Shown: positions 36,320 to 49,282 of the stretch, piece by piece
How the letters are laid out: every line of letters starts with the position of its first letter
How positions within the stretch are numbered: the stretch's first letter is position 1
DNA from: Drosophila persimilis
Lineage: Eukaryota; Arthropoda; Insecta; Diptera; Drosophilidae
NCBI RefSeq assembly: GCF_003286085.1
Contig: NW_020825298.1
Coordinates: 3,286,001-3,350,000 of the forward strand
Direction: 5' to 3'
Length of the DNA: 64,000 bases
Translations under genes and position numbers: made by a program
The notes under the pieces: model-generated
What the model saw: only the letters and a program-made list of their open reading frames with translations
Told to the model about the DNA's origin: nothing
The model's database searches: none

Positions 36320-39300
36320 ATGGCCAGGGGAAGTCGAACACTCCAATTAGTATTCCTAGCTTTAATTGCTCTACTATCGCAATGGCAAACGACAACTGCG
36401 ATGCCCGTCACGTAAGTACATATATTCTTTATTATCCATATATTTCATAGCATACCTTGGTTGATATTCAATGGGACACTTCTAAAAGACAAATATTTAC
36501 GTATGTAGGTTCGTTCTCATTTGGTTCTCTATAAATATTTGCCTTTAAAAAATCTTTAATTCGATTTATCAACTTATCATAATATATTCTTTTTGTTGTA
36601 AACTTCTTTATAATTAGGGATTTTCCTATCATTGAATTTTATTTGATTTAATACTCAATATTTTATTAGATTTCAATGCTTTAAATCCTCCAAATAAAAG
36701 CCTAATGTCTATGCAGCTTATAGAAAATTGAAAAAGATTTAGTTTTTATTTAGGATAATCCGGAGAAATCCAGAAAAAGAATAAATCTCAGATCCCAAAT
36801 CATTAAAAGAGCTGTAATTGGATGCCTAACTTTTGAACAGAAAAGAAAACTGAATACTCGGGGACTTTGACACATGTCACACACATTCGTTCGCACTTCA
36901 TTCGGGATATGGGATTGGGCATTACCCATGGGGAATTTTTATGCGAAATATGCAAGACATCAACTCCGTGTCGGCGGCTGTCCATCCCCATCCCCAGTCC
37001 AATCCACGTCCCCTGCATCCACACGCAGTCCCAGGCGCTGGCCTCCCTAATGGCTAGTGCCTTCAGAAGAAACGAAGATGTTCCGTCCGTCCGGCTGTCT
37101 TCTCGTACGTTTGTACGTCCGTCTGTTTCTGTTCCGCTTATTTGTTTGTTTATTTTCGGACCCGGGGCCGGGGCCGAGGCATGTTTTTACTGCATCTCTC
37201 TAACTGCAGACACTTCATGCAAATGGGAATCGGGAGTGGGATAGAGCGGCATGTGTGCCCGGCACTTAGGCAGTCGCATCTCCCCCTACTCCTACTCCGC
37301 CCCGAATCACTCGTATCTATGCTCTCGCTCCGGCATATCCATCAGCATCAATGCATTTCACACAAACAGAAACTAAACAGGGTTCCTGACCCTGAGCCGG
37401 GAGAACCATTCACGATCGCAATCGAAATGGAAATTAAGAGTGGGAATTGGAATGGGAATGGGAGTGCGGCCCTTCAATATTTATAGATACAATGGTGGTG
37501 GCGGCAGAGGCACAGGCAATGCCAGCGGCCTCCCACCCAGATGATTAATGAGTGAGAGCGAAGCTAATTTTAAGCAAAACTCCTTGTCCGCTGCCTCGTT
37601 CCAGCAATGAGGAACTGCGCGGCACCATTCAGTCGCTGATCTATTCGTACAACCAGCTCGACAATAAGCTGGAACGGCACGAGCATCGAGAGCGTGCCCT
37701 GGGGGAGCTGCTGAAGAAGGCCCTGCAGTCGCTGCAAAAAGGCCAGAAGAGTCTGGAGCCCATCAATGGGATATTCGGAAGGCTAGACGAGCGGGTCAGC
37801 CAGATCGAGACCATGCTCATCACGGTGAGTCGGAGACATTAACCACAGGCCTCGCCCTTAATTCCACATTCCATCCAGCAAGAGGAGAAATACAATGCCC
37901 AGTCGGATCGGTTTAATCAGGCTACCGAGCACATGTTCAAATGGATGCGGGAGAACGACGAGTGCTTTAAGCGTCCTCCAGCTAATGCCAATTTGATTGC
38001 GGCTGCCCCAGCACCAGCGGCCATTCCCAATGAGTTTGTCAAGGAGCAGCAGCGGCTGAACAAGCAGCTCCTCGAGGAGATCCAGAAACTCTCATCGAGT
38101 GTGGTCTCTCTGCTGGACAGCAGCAAACAGGCAGCCGCCCAGACCCAAAAGAACTTCGACAGCATGCCCAAGGCCACCGAACTGCTCACCCAGATCGAGG
38201 CGAAGCTCCAACAGCACTCATCCAGCGTCACTACTGCAGCTCCGCCAAAGAACGATGAGTTTGAGGCGCAGCTTCTGGAGCGTCTCAATGCTTTGGGTGG
38301 TCAGGTGGCCAAACTGAGCGATGCTCCACCTCCAGCTGCTCCTGTTGGCCTCAATGAGAAGGACCGAGCGTACATCCAAGAGTTGAATAATGATACTTTG
38401 AATGCCCTGGCCAAACTGAAGAGCGAGACTGTTTCTGGACAGCAAACAGGTTGGTATAATCTTCAAATCTAATACTTTCTAACATAAGTAGATTAAACAT
38501 CCTTAAAAATTGAAAGCTCCCTTCTGAAGCTGATCCAACATCCTTATGTGCACTGCACACTTATAACAGCATGAAATATAATCTAATGTTTATATATGTA
38601 TTTCTTATAGCTTTGACCCAGACGACGGAACGTTTGCAGCAGACTGAGGCCAATATCCAGGCATTCTTTGCTTCCGCGAACGAGAGCAACAGCAAGCTGA
38701 ACGATGGTTTCGAGGCGTTGGGCAAGTTCAATAACATCTTGATGACCAATTCCGAGGTGGTGCTAGACATGCAACGTAAGGTGGAGTTCGGCACCCTGCA
38801 GATTGTGCAGCGGGTTAGCAAGTTTTTGGAGGAACAGGTGACCGACTTGAAGGCTGTGCTCAACACACGATTTACTGCTCTGGATGGGGCCGTGGTCAGT
38901 GGTCAGCAGGAGACGACTCGCAACATTAGCGGGCTGCTGGATACGGAGCTTACGCAGGTGTGGCATCGAATCGAGATCATGTCCAGTGAAATTAGCCAAA
39001 GCAGGGATCTGCTGAGCATCATTCAGGCCGCTTCCGATGGCTACATAAACAGCACCTTGGCCACAATGATGGGTCTGGGCGGCAAGGTGGAGGAGACAAA
39101 GAAGCACATGATCGATATGGACGAGAACCTGAACTTCCTGCTGGGTAAACTGTCGCTGATGTCCAGCGAGTTTGCCAACATAAAAAAGGGCCTTGCCGAC
39201 TCGCTCGAGGATCTGCGCAACTCCTTCCATCTCCTGCACGAGCGCATGCCGACGGGTCCGGGGCCGCACAACATCGAGAAGAACCAGTATCTGACCGACG

Positions 39301-39335
39301 TGAATCTGCTTTCCAAGCGCCATGCCCAGGAGTAG
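36320..39335 (+). CDS. Secreted coiled-coil protein, unrecognised family
   Basis: Four exons: 36320-36411, 37605-37824, 37879-38449, 38611-39335; phases agree, 535 aa. The first exon encodes a signal peptide ([20 protein letters not shown], cleavage probably near TTTAMP). The rest is almost entirely amphipathic helix with heptad patterns, for example [20 protein letters not shown] and [15 protein letters not shown], interrupted by Ala/Pro linkers ([16 protein letters not shown]). No fibrinogen, lectin or other globular domain follows. A secreted or extracellular-matrix coiled-coil role is inference; there is no transmembrane segment after the signal. The first intron is about 1.2 kb and carries no further exon I can support. 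One Cys (DECFK) is visible in the mature part. Confidence 0.82.
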
Positions 39336-39632
39336 GAGGCAACCACTGCAATCATAATTAACATTTAACATAAATAATACAATAACCTTAACCGTAGCGC
39401 TTAAGGACGCCCACTTACAACATACAACATATTTATGCAATTGCGATCTTAAACTCTCTCTTAAATACATTTCGTTTATGAACAAATTACTCCTTCGCAC
39501 TTCATGCTTACGCTCTAGTGTATTTGCTCCGGGCTATAATTTACATACGGAATAGGATAACTACTTAAATATATTTTATCAATTGAAATTTCATATTCGC
39601 TGGGCCTAAGCACCTAAGCCCTCACAGTTGCA
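39336..39632. other. Convergent 3' flanks
   Basis: Gap between two convergent stop codons. AT-rich, with AATAAT- and ATAAATA-like polyadenylation signals near 39372-39380 on the plus strand; nothing coding. Confidence 0.5.
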
Positions 39633-40601
39633 CTACTTGCCCCACCTCTGCTCGCAGCGTGAGTATCGGTAGAGCACCTTGGTGAAGGATTCCACGTTGA
39701 AGTACCGATCGCTGGGATGCGTGTGGAACTCGGTGAAGCGCACATGCCACGGCATCAAGCCGTACGTACACGTTTGACGTGCAAAAATGATGCCTAAGTC
39801 CGGGTCCGGCGCATCATAGCCCAGCCGCTTGGCCAGCCTTAAGGTTATCTGCTCGGTGAGGGACTCCCGCTTCTGCAGCAGACCCTTTACCAGAGGCGTC
39901 TCTCTAATTTCGTACAGATCTCGGCAGACATCCGCTATAAGGGCATGGCAATCCGCGGGCCTGATTCGGTAGACCTGCAGCAGCAAAGAAAAAAATCAAT
40001 TAGCGTTTTGTACCGTGCACAGATAAGGCGACGATTATTTCTGGGAATCGACGGTCGGGTCGCTAGTACGGCGGCGTTTCTTATCAGCCTGTCTTACCTG
40101 CAGCTGTTGCGGTAAATGCGTACCGTTTACACCGTTCGCATACCCATTTTTCTTGTGCCCATTGGTATGCCCATTTTTGTGATGAGCCAGTTTCGCTGGC
40201 CAAACGAAGCTCCTACTGCTGCCGTTGCTGTCATCCCGTGGCTGGCACAGGGGAGCCAGGTCCACATAGCCGTGTTTTTCCTCGCGCCTGTCGTAGACAC
40301 TGATGTGCTTTATACCAATGGCGAGAGCGTAACCGAAAATTGCATTTAGTCGTCCAGCATCCACGTAGTAGTCATCCGGAGCTATGATCAGCACCAGGTG
40401 CTGCGGCATTTTGGTCAATCTTGCCTTGCAGTCGGCGAGTAAGCGGTTCTCGTGCCGCTCACGCGCATTTTTTCCTCGACAAAAGTCATATGACCCGCAT
40501 ACAAGGGCATGAAACTTCTGGTGCAGTCGCCGCAGAAGCTCGTAGGCTCCGACCAGGAGTAACAGGAGCTTGCCAAGCAGTAAGCAGATCACCTCAATCA
40601 T
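39633..40601 (-). CDS. Tango14: Dehydrodolichyl diphosphate synthase subunit NUS1 (NgBR)
   Basis: Non-catalytic but essential subunit of the cis-prenyltransferase that makes dolichol at the ER with DHDDS. Exons (minus): 40098-40601 and 39633-39974; 281 aa. An N-terminal membrane segment (VICLLLGKLLLLLVGAYELL) is followed by the undecaprenyl-synthase-like fold (LVLIIAPDDYYVDAGRLNAIFGYALA). An insert rich in His/Asn/Gly (KNGHTNGHKKNGYANG) precedes the C-terminal half. The extreme C-terminus is RWGK, matching the RxG motif that completes the active site of the dimer. The family's FTEFHTHPSDRYFN block is intact. Tango14/CG4775 naming is from memory. Confidence 0.9.
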
Positions 40602-43600
40602 GGTGGGATCGGCCTGCGGAATGTGTGGAATCGATGGCGACCGCTGGTGGCCTCCTGTTGCTTCTTGAGGTGCCGTTCAAAGTGTACACAAGCAAACATA
40701 ACCTGAAAACAGAGGCGGAACGTTAGTCAAACACTTTTGTTGGAGCCAAGGACTCACCCACTCTAATCAAGGCCTTTGTGGCGTAATGCTTCAATCACTA
40801 TGTGGGGGTCATCGTGTTATGTAGCTTCTTTCGAATAAACCCGAGTACGTGTTCTAATTAGAAAAGTGGCCGGAGCTGAGTTTTGGTTTTGGTATTTCTC
40901 CTTCATTTATTTGTGGTGTTTTTGGTGGTCATACTCTGTATCGATGGTTCGTGAAATGTTGCAAGGGGTGATAGAACAACGAGGTAAAGATACAAGACTA
41001 ACTGCTATACATAAATAAATATAACAAATCGTCTTATAGAAAATTAATTCATCAATGGGATAAAATTATGTGTTCAGGGCTGAAGATCCGGCCTATCTAG
41101 TTATATCAAATCGAAGATCAAAATCAACGAATTTGACTAGCGATCATGTATGGAGAACAATTAACCCACTAGTGATCTGTGGGTATTAAAATACTCTCCA
41201 CGAAAAATATGAATCTTGAAGAATGTGGTCTTTTTTCAAGCAAAGATGAAGGATAGTTTTTATAATTAATAATAATAAAAATGTGGTATATTTTTATAAT
41301 GAGATCGCATAATGTGGTATTTAGTTGAATCGGGTAGAATCTGTAATAACCGGTTCACAACAATGAGTCCCATTCCAAAATACAATACCTACAAGCAATT
41401 TAGGATAGTTATTATAATTAATATATGTATTATTTTCGGCAGTTTAATTCAAGTTATAATCCTGTTTGAATAAAGGGGGCTTAAGTGGGCTACGATCGGT
41501 TTTACATATATATAAGACGCTATATTGTTGTTGAGGAACCAAATTTTAGGCAAAAACAATCAAAGTCAAGTGTTTAAAATAAGCCAGCCAAGTAGAGAAT
41601 AGATTCATTAACTGGATAAAATTATGTGGGCAGGGCTGAGAGATCTATGTAGCTAGTAATATTCCACGGAATATCAAAAACGAGGAATATGTATAATAGA
41701 GCTTGAATTCGTCAGTATATTAACGGTATATTTTTATAATGAGACCGTATAATGTGATATATATCGTAGGGTGGGCACTGCAGCCGGCATATACTGTTGC
41801 AAATACCACATAAGATTACCATTGAGGAACCAAAATTGAGGAAAAAGTAAAATTTAATTGTCTACCAGTTCTCAGTTAATCAAGGTGAGTGATTCCTGTG
41901 ATTACCCATCAACCGCACACCCCTTCCCCTTAGCTGGAGTTGTGATTATTTGGATTTAAGTCGGTGGCCAGAAGGCTGTCTGGAATAGTGAGTGGGTGGG
42001 TGTGTGCAGTGTATCCTAAATATATATCCATATATATTTATGTTCACATATATGTATATGTGCATGGTGTGAATGTACAAGAGACAGCTGCTGTGCCGCC
42101 TGTGACAGCGGAGCTATGGACGATTTAGATGTTATGGCTATTTTTGTGTGATTCATTTTGTTTGTAAAATTAAATTCATACAAACACGTACATGTGTGTA
42201 TATGTATGCGCGAATATGTACTTGTGAGGGTGTGTAGATATGCTTTTTTGCGCGTTTTTCGGTGTATTTTTAATGATGATTTCATATCCAATTCCATTTT
42301 ACTTAACTACAATTGCGCAGATACAAATGTATGTACATTGTATGCAAATTAATTCATTCGTGGATTGTTCTGGTGCATTTTAACCACTCGACTATGACTA
42401 CTCAGCTGTTCTGTGACTCACGCACACACACACACATAAAGAGTCGTTTCCCCAATTCAATAGTTAACGCAAGCCCAAACCCAACCCTCGGCTGGCTGAT
42501 GACTCAAAAGATGGCCGTGCTATCAGAAAAGTTTGAAACTAAAAACGGGTGCCGAGATTACAAGCTGTGCATATTGCTGGCTGATTGTACATATGTCTCT
42601 TAATGTGGCCTTATAAGGCGGCAGGTTTTATTTTCCAATTAGCAGTAATTTGAGATAGTGCATCCAACTCATACACACAGACTTTAATGCACGCATACGT
42701 GGGATAACGGTGCATCTGCTGCAGACATTTAATCTGTTTGGGATTCTAGTTTATAAACGCATCTGCCCCAGCAACAGTAACAGCAACAGCAGAAGCAACA
42801 AGAACTAGTATAGTCGCCAGCCAGTTAAGATGCTAAGCAAAAAAAAAAAAAAAACCACTTGCCGGTGCAATAAACTCATTGCGCAGCTGTCGAGGCTCTC
42901 TCTCCCTGTTTCTCTCTTTTTGTCTGTCTCTCTTGATTGCACGCTGAGGGGAGCCTTTAATGAAAGCTTTCTCTGCTATTCAAGTCAATGTGCATCTTTT
43001 CAGCGTAAGCAAAATCATCTACGCCGAAAGTGAATATTAAACCAGCATTTTCATTGCCATCCAGTTGCTTGCCCGTATTGGTCAAGTCTCCAGTGCCAGG
43101 CCAAAATAGGAGAAAATGCACTAATATCTGAAGCTGGAACTGAAATCGCTGCTTATATGAGCTAAACATAATTTGGTTAACAGCACAGGCTGGGCTCGTC
43201 CTGTGCACAGTGTATTAAAAACAGGGTTCCGCTCTCTCTATCGCTTTGTGTGTTGTATATGCGGCTGCCACCCACTGAGACGAGACCAAATGTTTGACCA
43301 TCGTAAGAGCGCTCTCTGGGCATGCCTCACCTTGTATAAATTCATCTTGGTCCTGTGCGTGCGCGTGTGCTCCTTTTAGGGTGTGTTCCGCCGTATGGGT
43401 GTGCCGTAACTGTGACTGTATGTGTGTATTTGTGTGTCACTCAGCCCCGCAGTCGTCACTTGACCCACTTGGAGCCCGGAACAGGATCCAGGACATTTTT
43501 TATTGGACAAACCTGTGAATAGTGTGTGCTTAATCTGTTAATCTCTCACCTCAAGAAGTGTCGGGTGGAGTCGGTTGAGGTTGAGCGACAGAAAGACGGA

Positions 43601-43881
43601 CTTCATTTATAACAAGAAAGGAGTGACTGGGTGGCTGCCTGGCTGCCTTTTGGTTTCCATTTCTGTGTTCTTTTCTTTGCGGCTTTTGTCGTTGCCTGTC
43701 TAACAATTTGTATGGCTGCTGCCACCGCCACCGCCGATGCTGCTGCTAATGCCGATGTTGTGTGACGACCGCTGTGCCGTGTCCGTGTGTCTGAGCATGA
43801 GATAAAAAGTAAAACGGAAATTACATAATGTGCTTCAACGTTCGTCTTTAAAGTGAAGACCACCCAACCAACGGCCGCAAA
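40602..43881. other. Long spacer upstream of capt, with dispersed repeats
   Basis: No supported exon. 40980-41830 carries a dispersed repeat (separate entry). 42000-42250 and 42420-42440 are rich in TATATG/CACACA simple sequence. An A-run lies at about 42840-42854. 42895-42930 is CT-rich. The segment 43200-43880 probably contains the distal capt promoter and 5' UTR, but no TSS motif is decisive. Confidence 0.4.
40980..41830. repeat. Dispersed repeat, two partial tandem units
   Basis: Two diverged units are visible. GGTATATTTTTATAATGAGA recurs at about 41285 and 41727, some 440 bp apart. ATAAAATTATGTG recurs at about 41060 and 41617. GAGGAACCAAA recurs at about 41533 and 41823. The segment 41575-41720 is clearly related to 29215-29370 beside Plap (GTGTTTAAAATAA, then GCTAGTAATATTC, then CTTGAATTCGTCAGTATAT). 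It has no coding capacity; probably a non-autonomous element or satellite-like relic. Confidence 0.7.
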
Positions 43882-46800
43882 ATGTTCTCATGCTGTCGTG
43901 CCAACACCAAAGTAAGCAAAAAGGACAAGGGCAGTAAGGCCGAAGAAGAGAATGAGGAGGTGGAAGTGGCCGAAGTGGAATTGCCGGTGTCACCTAACAC
44001 AACGAACGAAAAGGAGGAGCAACCCCAGCTGAATGGCACTGCAGCCAAGCTTGAAAGTGAAACCGAGGCGGAGCCAAAGCTAGAGCCAGTCTCTGAGTTG
44101 GCCAAGGAGGCGAACGATACTGTCGCCCATCAAACAGACCCTCAGCCGAACGATGAAGTTGCCAAATCCGATACTGGTATTAACTTATTCCCTAAGTATA
44201 CACAACTCTATCTACTCTACCTCTCTCTGTCTCTCGAGAAAAACCGCTGCTCTGCCTCTGTGTGCTCTTTGAAGCACTACAAAGTAATCACACGCACGGC
44301 TTTTGTGTACTGCACAGGGTTCAGAGACCTCCGCGGCCTGGACATGGGCTCTCAATCACTGCGGCTGACCAGCCCAGCCCAGCCCAGAGCTTCGTTCTCG
44401 TTCATTTATTTTCCTTTTGATTTTGAACCACTTTATGCTGTTTTTAGTTGTACTCTCTCTTGTTTCTATGTGCATATAAAGAATATCGAGGAATAGTGCC
44501 GATTCATTACCTGGTAATGACTTTTCAGACATGAACATCAATCAAAGTATATGTATGTACGTACACTATGTGGATGTATCACCAGACCCGATATAAACTA
44601 TAAAAATAGATTATAATTACAATTTAAAGGCGATAAATGTTTGCAGTTATCGCATCGCATTACAGCCAGGAAATATCCATTTATGAAACGATGTAATATG
44701 TTTGTATATCGGCTTAATTCCTTGATATTCGCTTGCACAACTTAATCTTCTTGAGGAGTAATCTTGAGCAACGTTTTCACAGTCATTGTAGACGATATAG
44801 CTGCACCAGCATCCACAGAAAAAGAAGCAGCTAGTCCATCTCCACCATCGCCCGTTCTGCAACTTTCGGTCCGCTCAACGCACTCGTCGACATCTACGGC
44901 CCCACCCGCATCAATGACCAGCGCCGGTGCGGAGGATGAGGATGATGTGGTTGTGGCGACGGTCACACCGACGACGCCGCCACCTCAGCCACCGCCCACA
45001 AAGAGCTGCCTGTCGCGCCACAATTCCACACACCAATCCATCAAGAAGAAGGTGAACATAAGCAACCGGGCGGAGATCATTGAGCCGGAGCCGCTGCCAC
45101 CGCTCATGTTGACCAATCACAATAACAACAACGGCTCGCTGGCCGACGACGATGAGGTGTTCTCCGACTCGTTGCCGCCGCCCAAGCGTGAGAGCATGTG
45201 TGCGCCGTATATCGAGGGGGATCTGGTGTCGGAAACGCTCGCCTTTGCCCACGGCCTGCCCGTCTGGTTCGAAGACGAGCGCCTCAATGAGATGTATGCT
45301 TGTTGTTCAATCCTTGTTTAGTTAGCCCATACGCGTTCTCTGCGTTTCCGTTTCGACTGTTTCACTGTACACTCTGTTGTCCTCTGATCTCCTCCTTCCA
45401 TGCATCTAGGGGCTGCATCGAGCCGCCGGTCACTCCAGTGGGACGCGATGAGCTGGAGCTGAAGCGCCAACGCCTGTACACGGAGCTCCTGCGGGCCGCC
45501 CACGCGGCCGTCGAGCACAGCGTGGCCGTGCGGGGTATGATGATAGCTTCGTTCTGTTCTTTGGCTCAGCTGTAACCGAAATTACTTGACTCGGTTGGAT
45601 TAATTTACGGATCACATGCGATTTGCCATTTGTGCGGAATCAGTTAAAGGTTTTCCTTAATTTTCGATGATAAACCGCTTATATCAGCATATATCCTAGA
45701 ATTAAACTTAAATCCCAGTCAAGTAACTTTGAATATCGGTTTTATAACTCTTGTTCTCTTTCTCTCTTGTTCTTTCGTTCTGTTTTGTCTGTTTGCTGTT
45801 TGCCTAGTGTTTGCATGTGACATTGTCGATCTTTGATTTTTATACCCTTGCAGGGGATATTATATTATATTACTCAGAAAAGATATAAAATGGTTTCAGG
45901 GTCCATAATGTCTGTCTGTACTCCGCCAATATTGGAGCAAAAAATTAGGGTATTATCCTTCAATAGCTCTCCCAAATCCAACCGAAATCCAACGTTTTTT
46001 TTCTGCAAGGGTATCCGAAAGCTTCGGTATCCGAAGTTGGTCTTTCTTTCTTGTTCCTTCTCACTTTGAACTTGTTGGCCGACACTTTGATTTATTACAT
46101 TTCCTAATTGATGTTTATTAAGTGCACAGCTCATGGACTTTTTCTGTTGTAGTCCTGCATCACCATCTTCATCATTCCAGCGATCACTCATTCTCAGAGA
46201 CGTTTCTCGATGACTTTTGATTTGTACCGTAATGTTTTCGATAGCGATTTGTTTTGTGTGCACGATTTATTGGGGGAACGGACTCCATCACTATCTTTTC
46301 TCTGTGTGAATATTATACGTATAGAGTTCAATGTTCTTAAGGCACTACTTTTGATTAAAGAGAAAGAAATGGTATAGTTTGTCATTACAAAAGAATTCTT
46401 CCCTTCTAATCAGAAAACGAGCCAGACGCTAAGCCATCCGCTGCTGTCGGACATTTGGAGAGCATTTGCGAACGCTTGGAGACCCTAGTTGATCGCTTGG
46501 AGCGTACATTGATCGCGCCACAGCCGCAGCTGCAGCCCCAGCCCCAGCCGGAATCGATTGAATTGCCCCCGCCACCACCCCCACTACCAGAAGCTGAAGA
46601 AGCTCCCCCAGAAGACTCTCAAGCCGAAGCACCTCCACCGCCAAGCAGCAGCATGAGTGTCGCCGGATTCGAGGACATCGTTGCGGGCCCGCTGAGCAAA
46701 TACCTGACTTTGTCCGCTAAAATTGGAGGCGATGTGGCCCAGCATGCCGATCTCGTGAGGAGCGCCTTTGGGTGAGTCAACAAAATGAGTCATCTCGATT

Positions 46801-48115
46801 TATGCTCAATTCGTTGTCTCTGTAACAGCCTCCAACAGCAGTATGTGACTCTGGCCACGCAGATTGCCCAGCCGGCGCAGCCAAAGCAAGCGGAACTGTT
46901 GAAGCCAACGTCGACGCAGATCAGCGCCATTCAGGATTATCGGGAGAAGCATCGTACGTCCCCGTTTTTCAATCATCTGTCCGCCATTAGCGAGAGCATT
47001 CCCGCTCTCGGCTGGGTGTGCGTCGAGAAGACTCCCGGGCCGTATGTGAAGGAGATGAACGACGCCGGCCAATTCTACACGAATCGTGTACTGAAGGAGT
47101 GGAAGGAGAAGGACAGCACGCACGTGGAGTGGGCCCGCTCCTGGGTACAGACGCTCACCGAACTGCAGGCCTACATCAAGCAGTACCATACCACGGGTCT
47201 AGTGTGGTCCGGCAAGGGAGCCGCCCCGTCCGGCGGAGCCCCCCCACCGCCACCACCCGGCGGTCTGCCGCCACCACCGCCTCCATTAGACTTGAGTGCG
47301 CTGAAGCTCGACAGCGGCGGCGATGAACGCAATGCACTGTTCGCTCAAATCAATCAGGGCGCTGACATCACCAAGAGTGAGTACGAGTTGTCCAGTCTTT
47401 TAGGATTGTTAATCAATCTTTTTCTTTCGGCTCGCCACTGAACAGACCTGAAGAAGGTCACTGGGGATATGCAGACCCACAAGAATCCCTCACTGCGCAC
47501 TGGACCGGCACCGTTCAAGACGCCAGCCCAGTCTGGCTCGTCGGCTGCTCCCTCAGCTCCCGCTGCCACCAAGGCCCCTGTCTTCACACGCGATGGCAAG
47601 AAGTGGCTGATCGAGTACCAGAAGAACAACAGCGGCCTGCTGGTGGACAACGCCGAGATGAACAACGTTGTGTACGTGTTCCGCTGCGAGGGCTCCACGC
47701 TGACGGTCAAGGGCAAGGTGAACAACATCGTGCTTGATTCGTGCAAGAAGTGCTCGCTGCTGTTCGACTCGGTGGTGGCATCCGTGGAGTTTGTCAACTG
47801 CCAGAGCGTCCAGATGCAGGTGCTCGGGTTTGTGCCGACGATTTCCATCGACAAGAGCGACGGCTGCCAAATGTATCTGTCCAAGGATTCGTTGGGCGTG
47901 GAGATTGTGAGCTCCAAGTCTTCCGAGATGAACATTCTCTTGCCCGATGATAGCGGCGACTATGTAAGTCTAAAAAGAATCCGAATCACTTGAAAATAGA
48001 AGTAAATTATATTATTTTGTGCATTTTGCAGACCGAGTTGGCTGTACCGGAGCAGTATAAGACCACCATTGCTGGCAAGACCCTCAAGACTGTGTGCGTG
48101 GACAGCCTCGGCTAA
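43882..48115 (+). CDS. capt: Adenylyl cyclase-associated protein (CAP), long isoform
   Basis: Actin-monomer recycling factor that strips cofilin from G-actin and promotes nucleotide exchange. Exons: 43882-44176, 44783-45293, 45410-45534, 46414-46771, 46829-47376, 47446-47963, 48032-48115; phases agree, 812 aa. The first three exons encode a long, acidic, Ser/Pro-rich extension beginning MFSCCRANTK, whose paired Cys could be lipidated (inference). From 46414 come the oligomerising helix (LESICERLETLVDRLE), the helical-folded domain, poly-Pro (PPPPPPGGLPPPPPPL), a WH2-like segment and the C-terminal beta-helix CARP domain (NNVVYVFRCEGSTLTVKGKV), ending KTVCVDSLG. Shorter isoforms from an internal promoter upstream of 46414 are likely, as in D. 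melanogaster. An AATAAA signal lies near 48508. Confidence 0.93.
45836..46060. mobile_element. Short inverted-repeat element in a capt intron
   Basis: ATACCCTTGCAG at 45842-45853 recurs in inverted form, CTGCAAGGGTAT, at 46003-46014, a perfect 12-base match, bounding about 170 bp. Just outside, GAAAGCTTCGGTATCCGAAG is a further palindromic stretch. This arrangement is typical of small non-autonomous elements or of the ends of larger Drosophila transposons. No coding sequence lies inside. Confidence 0.6.
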
Positions 48116-48603
48116 TGTGGTAATCTGCTAGGGTCCATCAGTTGCTTTTCCAGCTATTATCAACAGCATTGGCCAGACCACATGGCAATCATATGTGTAT
48201 TTAATATTAAGCGCAAAAGTTTTCGTAATTCAGAAATTTTAAGATCAAACCCTTTCGTACAGAAATCGTTGCCAAACATTGCTATCATGGTACTTGAAAT
48301 GGCCTAATGAAAGTAAAGTATTTATATATGTTTATGTCAATGGAAAAGCGATGAACCGAACCGAACCCAATGTATTTATATATCGAGAGTATGAGTGTGT
48401 AACGAAACTAAGCACGAGATTCGAACCTTTTAAGCAGACTCTTCATTTGATCGTCAGAAAAACTCTTTTTATATTCTATTTAAATACAATTTAAACATTT
48501 TTTATCAAATAAAAAAGGAGAAAAGAAAGCGTTTTATTTCTACATATACAATTACAATTGTTTTAAGCCTGGATCTGGAGGAATGGCTGGTAATACTTGG
48601 ACC
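48116..48603. other. 3' flanks of capt and Vps29
   Basis: 3' UTR-like AT-rich sequence with AAATAAA near 48508 for capt. The antisense signal for Vps29 is less clear. No gene. Confidence 0.5.
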
Positions 48604-49152
48604 CTATATCTTCTTGTACTCGATTCGCTCCACCTTGACCTCGTCGCCAATCAGCTGATAGACGTAGGTCACCACCGTCGTGCTCTGGATGTCCATCAGC
48701 ACGAATGAGGGCACTACATTAGTGTCCAGCGGATTGAAGGCTCCCGTTGCCGAGCCTGGATTGATGTAGAACTTATTGCCGTGCTCGTACGCCTCGAACT
48801 TGTACGTGTGCCCCGTTATCAGTATGTCCACATCCAGCTGACGTTGAATCAGCGCCAGGGCCTCTGGATCTCCCCGCGGCACCACCTGATGGCCATGGCA
48901 GAGGCCGATGCGGAATTGGCCCACAGTCACCACCTTCTGCTCCGGATAGCTGAGATTCTCGTCAAAGTCACCGCGTACTATATGCACATCGTTGGCCAGC
49001 GACTTCAGATAGTCGTAGGACTCTTTTGTGCAGATGTTGCCGGTGGCCAGTATGTGGTGGATCCGTCCCGGTACCAGGAGTTTCTTGAACTTGTACGGCA
49101 GGCTGCTGCAGCGATGCGGGATGTGCAGATCCCCGAGTACCAGAACGAGCAT
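48604..49152 (-). CDS. Vps29: Retromer subunit VPS29
   Basis: Core subunit of the retromer cargo-recognition complex (Vps26-Vps29-Vps35), which retrieves receptors from endosomes. A single exon encodes 182 aa, the same length as human VPS29, starting [15 protein letters not shown]. It has the metallophosphoesterase fold with metal-site blocks GDLHIP, GNIC, GDFDE, GHQ and GHT. The protein is normally catalytically inactive and acts as a scaffold. It is divergent with Tfb4, 130 bp apart, sharing a compact promoter. Confidence 0.96.
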   Translation of the reverse strand: MLVLVLGDLHIPHRCSSLPYKFKKLLVPGRIHHILATGNICTKESYDYLKSLANDVHIVRGDFDENLSYPEQKVVTVGQFRIGLCHGHQVVPRGDPEALALIQRQLDVDILITGHTYKFEAYEHGNKFYINPGSATGAFNPLDTNVVPSFVLMDIQSTTVVTYVYQLIGDEVKVERIEYKKI

Positions 49153-49210
49153 CGTATCCTTTGTTTTTCCCTAAAATTGTGGTGAAACGCCCAGAGATTT
49201 GGTGAAACAG

Positions 49211-49221
49211 CAGTGTGACCA
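49211..49221 (-). promoter_or_regulatory. Core-promoter Motif 1 between Vps29 and Tfb4
   Basis: On the minus strand this reads TGGTCACACTG, a full match to Ohler Motif 1 (YGGTCACACTR), the M1BP-bound element of Drosophila housekeeping promoters. It lies 59 bp upstream of the Vps29 start and inside the 130 bp divergent promoter shared with Tfb4. ATCGAT at 49279-49284 overlaps the Tfb4 start and is a partial DRE. Confidence 0.75.
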
Positions 49222-49282
49222 GGTCGACTAAATTGCTCTTGAAGTGCGAATCGCGATAGTACCAATCGCGTCACAACTATCG

